DNA from: Nitrosomonas sp. HPC101
Lineage (GTDB): Bacteria > Pseudomonadota > Gammaproteobacteria > Burkholderiales > Nitrosomonadaceae
DNA: 64,000 nt
Assembly: GCF_009833125.1 (NCBI RefSeq)
Contig: NZ_QRCC01000010.1
Coordinates: forward strand, 62,001 to 126,000
Direction of reading: 5' to 3'
Below are positions 1 to 7,616 of the stretch, piece by piece. Within the stretch, counting starts at the first letter, position 1, and each line of letters opens with the position of its first letter. The position numbers were made by a program, and so were the translations under genes. A model generated the notes under the pieces. That model was not told the origin of the DNA and searched no databases. It saw only the letters and a program-made list of their open reading frames with translations.

Positions 1-560
1 TACAGGAGATAATCTGCCCCGTGCGTACAGAGCTTGCTCACGCCACGAATCCGCTGGCGTACAGATTCGAACGTATCATTCCGGTTTTCGCTGATGCTGA
101 TCAGGTAGTTTTTACCGGAAAAAAAGCTGATCTGGTTGATAACCAGCGTATTTTCATCCGTCCGGTGTACGTGATTGAATACAATGAACTGGTGATTGTC
201 ATAGGCTTCAATCTTTGCTCTCGCCTCCTGATGCAATACATCTTCAAGTGCAAGCGGGTGTAGACCGAAGGCCTGGCCAAGTATTCCCAGTTGTTCCGGC
301 GTTGGCTGACCTCGCAGGTGCAGCCAGGTAATATCAGTGGCGTCAGCTTCAGGAGGCTTGCAATCTGTGATCGCCAGATCATGCCGTTCCTCAACCGGGC
401 CTTCTTTGCGGTAACGCAACAGAGATAACTTCGCCGGCAGTATATCGGTGGTTTTTTCGCCTTTGGCAAGTTCCAGTGAGCCTGGAGAGGCACCCGGTCG
501 ATAATTGCGCGTGCGCTTTCTGTGCAGTCTGGCCGAGCGCGTTGCTGTTTTGTGTCGCAT
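1..560 (-). CDS. corA: CorA-family Mg2+/Co2+ channel, N-terminal part (runs off left edge)
   Basis: This is the N-terminal cytoplasmic domain of a CorA metal-ion channel; the gene continues beyond base 1, so the membrane helices and GMN motif are not in the window. I read it from an ATG at 558-560 and it stays open for 186 codons. Recognisable CorA features are a WLHLRG-type strand near residue 80, the helix with HPLALEDVLH and the EAYDNHQFIVF and NYLISISE strands; the last visible residues, HGADYLL, are typical of CorA just before the long stalk helix. The basic N-terminus (about 20 residues rich in Arg and Lys) is unusual but not unique. Family assignment is by motif only. Confidence 0.85.
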   Translation of the reverse strand, partial: MRHKTATRSARLHRKRTRNYRPGASPGSLELAKGEKTTDILPAKLSLLRYRKEGPVEERHDLAITDCKPPEADATDITWLHLRGQPTPEQLGILGQAFGLHPLALEDVLHQEARAKIEAYDNHQFIVFNHVHRTDENTLVINQISFFSGKNYLISISENRNDTFESVRQRIRGVSKLCTHGADYLL

Positions 561-631
561 AAAATCTGTTATATGTTGAGATCTATTGGAGAATAGCGGT
601 TGATCAGCATATGATGCGACAGGATTAACAG

Positions 632-1183
632 TCAACCGAGGTTTCCAGGTTCAAGTGCCTGGTAGTAACTTTGCCAGTCGAAATAGGGGCCGGGATCGGT
701 TTTTCTGTGTGGAGCAATGTCGGCATGGCCGACGATATTATCGACTGGATAAGCTGCCTGTATAGCCCGTGTAAGTTTGACCAGCCGGGTATATTGAACA
801 GGTTCAAACGGTTGATTATCGCTGCCTTCCAGTTCGACGCCGATCGAAAAATCATTACAGTGTGAACGGCCCTGCCAGCTGGATATGCCGGCGTGCCAGG
901 CGCGCAAGGTGCAGGGGACAAACTGGATGATTTCCCCATCGCGGCGAATGAAAAAATGACTGGACACTTTCAAATCCTGTAATCCCTGATAATACGGATG
1001 TGCCTGTGGATCGAGCTGGTTGGTGAAAAGCTCGATGACACTATCGCCCCCAAATTCTTCCGGCGGCAGGCTGATGGCATGGATAACCAGCAGGCGGATG
1101 TCACTCCGATCCGGTCGTTCGTCGCAATTGGGCGAGGGGATGTATCTGGCCAGAGTCAGGTGGCCTGCGGTATCGATAAGCAT
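632..1183 (-). CDS. ampD: 1,6-anhydro-N-acetylmuramyl-L-alanine amidase AmpD
   Basis: Zinc amidase that cleaves the lactyl-amide bond of anhydro-muropeptides during cytoplasmic cell-wall recycling. The 183-residue length is that of AmpD. The amidase_2 fold is visible as LLVIHAISLPP (zinc His) near residue 34, SSHFFIRRDGEIIQFVP, the AWHAGISSWQG loop, the FSIGVELEG strand, and IVGHADIAPHRKTDPGP near the C-terminus with the second zinc His, the catalytic Lys and the zinc Asp. Starts at ATG 1183. It lies divergently from tmk with about 70 bases between the genes. Confident assignment. Confidence 0.95.
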   Translation of the reverse strand: MLIDTAGHLTLARYIPSPNCDERPDRSDIRLLVIHAISLPPEEFGGDSVIELFTNQLDPQAHPYYQGLQDLKVSSHFFIRRDGEIIQFVPCTLRAWHAGISSWQGRSHCNDFSIGVELEGSDNQPFEPVQYTRLVKLTRAIQAAYPVDNIVGHADIAPHRKTDPGPYFDWQSYYQALEPGNLG

Positions 1184-1251
1184 GGATGTGACGGATTAAT
1201 AGAGCAGTGATTTGAGCGTTGCTTCAAAGAAGAAGAGATGATTTTAATCAA

Positions 1252-1896
1252 ATGATTACCTTGCAGTACGGAAAATTTATTACCTTTGAAGGCATCGATG
1301 GCGCAGGAAAAAGCACGCATCTGGCCTGGCTGGAGCATTTTCTGCAGGACAAAGGGTTGGAGGTGGTCGTGACACGCGAGCCTGGTGGTACCGCATTGGG
1401 CGAGGCGCTGCGGTTGCTGCTGCTGGATCATCGTCAGGCCATGCATCCCGAGACTGAAGCCTTATTGATGTTTGCTGCACGACGGGAACATCTGGATAAA
1501 GTCATACTACCCGCGCTGGAGCGCGGCGCCTGGGTAATTTCAGATCGTTTTACCGATGCCAGTTTTGCCTATCAGGGCGGGGGCAGAGGGATCGCACTGG
1601 AAAAACTGGAGGCGCTGGAACAGTGGGTGCAGGAAGCGTTCTCGCCTGACCTGACCGTGTATTTCGATGTGCCGGTGGTACTGGGCCGTGAACGGGTGCA
1701 ATCCACCAGAGCGACCGATCGTTTTGAAAAAGAAACGGATCTATTTTTTGAACATGTACGACAAGCTTACCTGCAACGTGCCAGACAATTTCCGCAAAGG
1801 ATTCGGGTGGTGGATGGCAGCCAGCCACTGGAAGCTGTCAAAACAGCTGTGGCGGAAGTAGTGGAGAACTTTTGGTCAGATCAAGCTGATCCATGA
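1252..1896 (+). CDS. tmk: Thymidylate kinase
   Basis: dTMP kinase, which phosphorylates dTMP to dTDP with ATP. The P-loop [11 protein letters not shown] lies in the first 20 residues, the DRF motif ([18 protein letters not shown]) follows around residue 95, and a LID-like [12 protein letters not shown] segment comes at about 145, which are features of bacterial TMP kinases. I chose ATG 1252 (214 aa), which gives the usual short N-terminus; a TTG at 1219 in the same frame would add 11 atypical residues. In many proteobacteria tmk is followed directly by holB. Here holB is 4 kb away, with foreign-looking genes between. Confidence 0.96.
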   Translation: MITLQYGKFITFEGIDGAGKSTHLAWLEHFLQDKGLEVVVTREPGGTALGEALRLLLLDHRQAMHPETEALLMFAARREHLDKVILPALERGAWVISDRFTDASFAYQGGGRGIALEKLEALEQWVQEAFSPDLTVYFDVPVVLGRERVQSTRATDRFEKETDLFFEHVRQAYLQRARQFPQRIRVVDGSQPLEAVKTAVAEVVENFWSDQADP

Positions 1897-1931
1897 GCTT
1901 ACGAGTACTGCTGTTGCAGTTGCGAAAATTT

Positions 1932-2465
1932 TCAAAGAACACCGATTTTCCGGCAAGCATCGAGAAACGGCTTTTTGAGGAAGTTACATTCAGCGTACGG
2001 GTTCTTCTGCACCTGTCGCGCTAGCGTGGTCATGAAGTCTGCAGGATCCCGACCATCTTCTTTCCACTCATCCAGTACCTGTGTCAACCAGTATTTTCCA
2101 TCGTTCTCAGCGCAGATTTTGGCTTTGTAGCGCTCATCAATGCTGTATACGTCCTTCCAGGTTTCGATTTCCTCGGTGATGGCAGCGGGGCCGAATTGTA
2201 ACTGTACGTTCACAGGTTTCAGATGTTCGATGTTGGAATGCTGCAAGACTACCTGAATATCGATGGTGTGGGCCGCAGTTGCGAATGGGTAGAAGGCCTT
2301 GCGCCGCCCAGCCGGGTTGCGGGTAGGATCCTTGCTGAGCTTATAGGTACTATTGCACTCGTGGCAGGCGGGCGCAAGATTGTGAAAATTGATGGAATTG
2401 AATGGATATAGCGCTTTCGGTAGATAGTGGTCGTAGGCCTCACGTTTGCTGTGATGCTCACCCAA
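1932..2465 (-). pseudogene. HNH endonuclease, apparently truncated at the N-terminus
   Basis: The readable part carries an HNH-like core: YDHYLPKALYPF (the DH pair of the metal finger) and NLAPACHECNSTYK (CxxCN). This places it among HNH nucleases that normally also have an upstream CxxC pair forming a zinc ribbon. That first CxxC is absent. The frame opens only at 2486 just after a stop, and the only usable start is a TTG at 2463-2465. An ATG in another frame at about 2481 reads MSQHKPFIG and then stops, which suggests the original N-terminus was lost by a frameshift or small deletion. The rest (about 130 residues) has no motif I recognise. It lies just downstream of the broken membrane-protein gene on the same strand, so the two may form one acquired unit. 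Confidence 0.6.
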
Positions 2466-2493
2466 TGAAAGGCTTATGCTGACTCATTCGGCT

Positions 2494-4112
2494 TTAGTCG
2501 TTTTGGATACCATGCAAGGATCTATCCAGAGCTTGTTCAAATGTCGATGCCTTGTGCCTCATTTCGAGGTCAATTTCTCCAAATACATTCCGCAGTTCCT
2601 CTCGATAGGAGCGCTTTGTCGGAATGGTCGTCCCCAAGATCACGGCAGTCATGAATGACGATGAAACATTTGCCAGATCGCGATCACTCTGAAGCTTGAT
2701 ATGGCTGCGAATGGCAATTTCCAGCAGAGAGGTCTTGGATGATTTAGAGAGTTTCTCGCTTGGGATGATGTCTTCTAGCATAGAGCCGAGCACCTTAGTG
2801 GCTTCCTTGGAAATATAGTGCCGATCAAAACCATCGGCAATACGGGTAGCCTCGGGGATATCAGAGTCATTAATCCACGCACACTGTTCAGCCCAATCTG
2901 TGACAACGCTGACCAAGCGGTAGAGAAGATAGTGAAAAGGCGTCGGCCACTCCTGATAGGTTTCTTCGTCAGGTAGCCCAGACATTTGCTTGAGGATCTT
3001 TTTCGCAAAGTACCCAAAATAGTGTAGCCACATATGGTCTTGCAGGCCTTGATGAATACCCTCGTGGACCATGATTTCGAAGAGTGTTATTCCCGAATTG
3101 ATTGGGCAGCGGAATCTACCTGCATCGGAGTATGAACCTAACGATCCATTGAGCTTCTCGACCAGCTTAATATCTTCATCCAGCCGTCGGCATACTGCCT
3201 CACCGATGGCTTTATCCAGGCCATTATTCAACGCAGCAGCTGCGTCGGCAAAGAAGAATCGGAGCAACCGGTTATTCTCCGGAAGGGATAGTCGATTTCC
3301 AACACTCAGGTTCTGGTTGTTTTTCAACTCTACGTAGAGACGGCTTCCAGATGCATCGAGCAATGCATCTATGTAGCGCCCAATGAAGTCAGAACGCATT
3401 GCTTCGTCGGATTCAAGGAGCTTGAGGCAAAAATGTGGGTGAGCTATCGCCAAGTGGATGGTCAGCTCCGGGGAAGTGACTAGATTCAAGAGAATCTCGT
3501 GGGCTTGCGTGCCGACCTCGTCACGAGCTAAGCTCCAGGATTTCAGATGTTGAAGCAAGGAATTCCAGCGCTTTCGCCAAGCCGGTAATGCTTTAGGTTC
3601 ATCTCCGCGCAACAGTGCAGCTATGTCAATTTTGCGTTTGTCTAGACGATCAATCCAGCGCACAAGCAAAGACTGCTGCTTGGTCAAAGAAATAAGTTTG
3701 GGTAATTGAGGTTCAACTAGCAGTACCAACTCGTCGTAGCGCTTGGTGAGATGCAAGTTCTCAATTAACTCACGAAAGATGTGGACTCTTCCTCGGGAAA
3801 GTATAGGAAATCTTGTGCGCCAAAAGAAGTAGAAGGCAACAGAGAGCAGCAACAGGTAAACTGCGCTCGAACTATCGAGCCCCCATTTCCACGGCCCCAG
3901 GCTGTAGTATACAGCCCTAGACTTTTCAAGGCGGGAGCAAACACCAAATAGTGGATGAGGAGAAAAGCTATGCCGCCGATAACCCAATCCCCCCAAGTCA
4001 TGCAGAAGCGAAGTCGAAGCCTATTAGTAGGAGATATTAGCGCCCATACTGCGGCGATAACGCCCAATATGGTGAGTAAGCTGGTCGTATCAATTTGGGT
4101 AGGAGCTGTCAT
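2494..4112 (-). pseudogene. Large membrane-anchored protein of unknown function, interrupted by a frameshift
   Basis: Two overlapping reading frames make one protein of about 540 residues. The N-terminal frame starts at ATG 4112 with two hydrophobic segments (TSLLTILGVIAAVWALI; VIGGIAFLLIHYLVF). The second frame continues with a third segment (VYLLLLSVAFYFFW) and a long soluble helical region ending at 2494. The switch is near 3908-3915, where the minus strand reads ctgtatactac; deleting one TA pair would restore a continuous LYYSLGPWKW reading, so a 2-base slippage (or a sequencing error) explains it. The soluble part has no motif I recognise. The truncated HNH nuclease follows within 10-30 bases, which resembles two-gene defence cassettes, but this is only an analogy. 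Confidence 0.6.
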
Positions 4113-4122
4113 AGTGCGGTGG

Positions 4123-4218
4123 TCAAGTAATTTCAGACACTTTAATAGGTTTTTGCGCCGCCATTTTTCGTTTGTAGACAGTGGGCGACAGATTGCCTAG
4201 CGCTGAAACGCCGATGCG
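4123..4218 (-). pseudogene. C-terminal tail of an IS3-family transposase (remnant)
   Basis: A short open stretch reads SALGNLSPTVYKRKMAA and ends VSEIT followed by a stop at 4123-4125. The pattern H/V-S-A-L-G-x-L-S-P is the hallmark C-terminus of the integrase-core OrfB of IS3-family elements. An in-frame stop at 4219-4221 and no upstream match show that only about 30 residues survive. It sits just upstream of the broken membrane-protein gene and supports a history of insertion between tmk and holB. I could not define terminal repeats. Confidence 0.5.
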
Positions 4219-4299
4219 TTACCGCTCCATTGCGATCTGTGCAGTGTGTATGTCATTGTAATCATCCATATTTTTGATCTATCTGTTTCTCGTTCATAT

Positions 4300-5727
4300 T
4301 CAAATCCTCGCGGAATGTCCGGAGCGCAGCAAGCCGATTCCCAGCATAGCCATGATGATGGAAATCAGGGGGTTCAGCACATTGAGCAAAGCGTACGCGG
4401 CGTAATCCAGCGTCGGTACGCCCAGTGTTGCAGCATAAAAAACACCTGCTGTCGTCCACGGGATCAGGCCCGTGGTCAATGTGGAGCCTTCCTCGACAGA
4501 GCGCGATAATACGGCCAGATCCAGATTTTTTTCCTGATAGGTTTGCTTGAACAGCTGACAGTTGAGAATGATGGAGATATACGCTTCTCCCATGACCAGG
4601 TTGCCGGCCAGGCCGGAGGTGATGGTGGCTGCAATCAGGGTGCTGACCCGGTTAATCGGGGCGATCACCCGCTTCAGCAATATCTGTAGAAATCCGGCAT
4701 GATGCAAAATACCGCCCAGCGCCAGTGCCATGATGGACAACAGCAAAGTCCAGGCCATGCTGTAGAGCCCGCCCCGCCCGAGTAATTCATCAATACTGGG
4801 AATGCCGGTATTGCCCGGTGTGTTCAGCCATAGTGCGTTGATGACATCGACGCTGTCTTTTCCCTGATAAGCCACAGCGATCAGCATCGCCAGCAGAATG
4901 CTGCACGTCATGCTGGTTTCGGCGCTGTAGCGTTTCATACTCATGCCAAGCATGACCAGCAAAGGCAGCAGGGTGATTGCTCCATCCATTCGATAGGAAC
5001 CGGCCAGTGCAGTGCGAATTTCGGCCAGATGCACCTGTGACAGGGCGTGATCGCCATATTGCAAACCCCACGCGAAGAAAATGGCCAGAACGATCATGAA
5101 TGTGGGCAGGGTGGTGTACAGCATCGAGCCGATATGCCGGTACAGATTCGTGCCGGCACTCATGGCTGCCAGATTGGTGGTATCGGAAATCGGTGACAGT
5201 TTGTCGCCAAACGTGGCGCCGGAAACGATCATGCCGGCTACCAGCGGCAAGGGAATCCCCATGGTATCGCCGATGCCGATGAGCACGACCCCGATGGTGC
5301 CAGCGGTGCCCCAGGAGGTACCGGTTGCAACTGACATCAGGCTGCACAACACAAACCCGGTTGCCAGAAACAGGGCAGGATCAAGCCGATCAAGGCCAAA
5401 ATACAGTAAGCTTGCAATGGTGCCGCTGTGCATGAAACTGGCAATGACCATACCGATCAACATGAAAATATAAATCGCCGGTAATGCCTTGATGATGCCT
5501 TGATCCATCATGCTGCGAATGGTGGTGAACGAATGACCCAGCGCGTGTGCGTGCAAACCCGCCCAAACCAGCGTGAGGAAAATCAGCGCATGCAGACTGA
5601 TCTGAAACACAAACAAGCCGAGCCCGATCAACAACACGGTTCCTGTAAAGCAGATGGTTGCCTGCCGGAATGAAGGCAGCAGCTGTATATCTGGCAATTC
5701 CCTGATTGCTGTTTCCTGATCTGTCAT
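4300..5727 (-). CDS. nhaC: Na+/H+ antiporter of the NhaC family
   Basis: Inner-membrane sodium/proton antiporter with about 11-12 hydrophobic segments across 475 residues, the usual NhaC length. Diagnostic stretches are the GMVIASFMHSGTIASLLYFG region, the conserved SVATGTSWGTAGTIGV helix, the SGATFGDKLSPISDTTNLA motif near residue 190 (charged residues inside the membrane expected to carry the ion), and AGNLVMGEAYISI in the C-terminal half. Starts at ATG 5727. It appears to be a single-gene unit and is divergent from holB. Confidence 0.93.
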   Translation of the reverse strand: MTDQETAIRELPDIQLLPSFRQATICFTGTVLLIGLGLFVFQISLHALIFLTLVWAGLHAHALGHSFTTIRSMMDQGIIKALPAIYIFMLIGMVIASFMHSGTIASLLYFGLDRLDPALFLATGFVLCSLMSVATGTSWGTAGTIGVVLIGIGDTMGIPLPLVAGMIVSGATFGDKLSPISDTTNLAAMSAGTNLYRHIGSMLYTTLPTFMIVLAIFFAWGLQYGDHALSQVHLAEIRTALAGSYRMDGAITLLPLLVMLGMSMKRYSAETSMTCSILLAMLIAVAYQGKDSVDVINALWLNTPGNTGIPSIDELLGRGGLYSMAWTLLLSIMALALGGILHHAGFLQILLKRVIAPINRVSTLIAATITSGLAGNLVMGEAYISIILNCQLFKQTYQEKNLDLAVLSRSVEEGSTLTTGLIPWTTAGVFYAATLGVPTLDYAAYALLNVLNPLISIIMAMLGIGLLRSGHSARI

Positions 5728-5954
5728 TGTTGCGATTGTCAGTGCTGGAGTTTTGTTTCAGAATTGACGGGAATAATGCTACATTTTTCGTTTCCCGAAA
5801 GAAGTGCCGACTGTATCATCGGAGCATATGAACAGCCAGACGGGTTGCAGGATTTTCGATATGGGCACGTTTGTCGGGAATGGCCGTATGCTCATTCGGA
5901 GCAGTTTTTTTATCCGGCGGAAAAATTGTTTTGCAAAACAGGATAACTTTGAAA

Positions 5955-7019
5955 ATGACCGTGGCTGAAATTTTTCCGTGGCAGCAAGTCCTCTGGCAGC
6001 AGATCAGGCAGCCGGAGAATTTGAAGCGACATCATGCCCTGTTGCTGAAAGGACGCAAGGGAATCGGCAAACTGGGTTTTGCGTTTGGCCTGACGCAGTC
6101 CGTGCTGTGCGGACAAGTGGATGCAGCAGGTGTGGCGTGTGGAAAATGTCAGGATTGTTACTGGTTTGAACAGGGGCTGCATCCGAACTTTCGTCTGCTG
6201 GAGCCAGAAGCGTTATCAGCGCCGGGTGGTGCAGCAGGCAAGGAGAATGAAGAAGGCAGGGTAGAGGCTGCAGGGACTAAATCAGGCAAAAAACCAAGTC
6301 AGCAGATCACGATTGCGCAAATTCGTTCACTGGATGATTTTATTTACCTCAGTGCCCACCAGGCGCGTGACAAAGTAGTGCTGATTCATCCGGCCGAGGC
6401 GATGAATACAGCCGCTGCCAATGCATTGTTGAAGAAGCTGGAAGAACCTCCTGAGGGGGTTTTGTTTATTCTGGTTGCGCATGGCGCATCGTTGATTCCG
6501 GCGACTGTTCTCAGCCGTTGCCGGCAGATCGCAATGCCAGCTCCGGAGCATAAGCTTGCAAGAGATTGGCTTGTCCGGCAGGGCATTACGGATCCTGATT
6601 TCCGTTTGGCCATATCAGGTTTCTCACCATTGCTGGCGTTGCAGCATGACGAACAGCAATCCGCGCCTCATGCCGATTTTATTCAGAGCTTATGTGTGCC
6701 GGAAAAATTTGACCCGATCGGGCTGGCTGAAAAACTGCACAAGCAGGATTTATCCAGCGTGACCAGCTGGTTACAGAAATGGTGCTATGACCTGATGAGC
6801 AGTCGTATCAGCGGGAGAGTGCGTTACCATCTGCAGCAGGCAGATAGCATAAAGCGGCAGGCGGCTTTAATGAATCCGGTCGCGGTTGGATTTATGTGGC
6901 GTAACCTGGCTGCTTCACAGCAACTGGCACGCCACCCGCTTAATTCCAGATTGTTTCTGGAGGAGCTGTTTCTGACCTACGGAGAATTAATACGTCCGGT
7001 GGGTTCAGAAACGAGGTAA
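5955..7019 (+). CDS. holB: DNA polymerase III subunit delta' (clamp loader)
   Basis: Clamp-loader subunit delta'. An AAA+ N-terminal domain begins HHALLLKGRKGIGKLGFA with the altered P-loop usual for non-hydrolysing delta'. Next comes the four-cysteine zinc module (CGQVDAAGVACGKCQDC), then the DKVVLIHPAEAMNTAAANAL block, LLKKLEEPP, and the sensor-like ILVAHGASLIPATVLSRC. A low-complexity linker around residues 95-115 (EGRVEAAGTKSGKKPS) is typical of the variable insert. ATG 5955 gives 354 aa; an alternative start at 5871 would add an unconserved tail. It is convergent with the small exported protein that follows. Confidence 0.93.
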   Translation: MTVAEIFPWQQVLWQQIRQPENLKRHHALLLKGRKGIGKLGFAFGLTQSVLCGQVDAAGVACGKCQDCYWFEQGLHPNFRLLEPEALSAPGGAAGKENEEGRVEAAGTKSGKKPSQQITIAQIRSLDDFIYLSAHQARDKVVLIHPAEAMNTAAANALLKKLEEPPEGVLFILVAHGASLIPATVLSRCRQIAMPAPEHKLARDWLVRQGITDPDFRLAISGFSPLLALQHDEQQSAPHADFIQSLCVPEKFDPIGLAEKLHKQDLSSVTSWLQKWCYDLMSSRISGRVRYHLQQADSIKRQAALMNPVAVGFMWRNLAASQQLARHPLNSRLFLEELFLTYGELIRPVGSETR

Positions 7020-7022
7020 TTA

Positions 7023-7529
7023 CTACTGAATGCAGGATTCACTGGTTGGATCGATGGTGCAGGCCCAGAGCGTTCTGTGAATACCTGCCGCACGATTGAC
7101 CAAGTGATCTGCCTGCTGGGATTTTTGCTGTTCCAGCGTGAGGGAAGCTTTTTCAGGAATGAAGTATTTCTGCACCCAGAAACGTACTCTGCAGAATTCC
7201 TTTTCATTGGCGCATAGCTTGTGAATGGCGGAGCTGTATATTGTTTTATCCGCCTGCCGTCCTTTTTCTATCAGCACCATGTTTACAAATTTTCCTGAAT
7301 TGCCCATTTCAACACGGCGTATCAGTTGCCAGCCGATCCCGCTGGGCAGGGTATTATCATCCGCCTTGGCCGCAGTTTCGGGTGTGGCAGCAGCTGGAGC
7401 TGTTTCTTCCGCAGGAGCGGAGGAGGCAGCATTATCGGATGCAGCTTGTTCTTCGCCCTGTGCTGAAAAAGCCAGGCTTGACCAGGTGATTGTGAGTGCA
7501 ATCAATAATCCTTTTCCTATACTGTTCAT
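7023..7529 (-). CDS. Small exported protein of unknown function
   Basis: 168 residues from ATG 7529, preceded by a good ribosome-binding site (AGGAGAG). The N-terminal 22 residues form a signal peptide (GLLIALTITWSSLAFSA). A low-complexity Ala/Glu/Pro linker to about residue 60 follows, then a compact domain with WQLIRRVEMG, a run VRFWVQKYFIP and three cysteines (SAIHKLCANEKEFCRV; WACTIDPTSESC), which could form disulfides in the periplasm. I do not recognise the family. It is convergent with holB (3 bases between the stops) and divergent from the AddB-like gene. Confidence 0.7.
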   Translation of the reverse strand: MNSIGKGLLIALTITWSSLAFSAQGEEQAASDNAASSAPAEETAPAAATPETAAKADDNTLPSGIGWQLIRRVEMGNSGKFVNMVLIEKGRQADKTIYSSAIHKLCANEKEFCRVRFWVQKYFIPEKASLTLEQQKSQQADHLVNRAAGIHRTLWACTIDPTSESCIQ

Positions 7530-7616
7530 TTTCTCTCCTGAAAAAAAACTGTTCCAAAAATTGAATTGCATTACTCTGCCCGCGTCCAGCATGAATGATC
7601 AAATTGTTTGTGAAAC

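Noticed and set aside
101-493. 130-codon minus-strand frame near the left edge
   Set aside because: It is the wrong frame of the CorA gene; shifting by one base gives the continuous CorA sequence.
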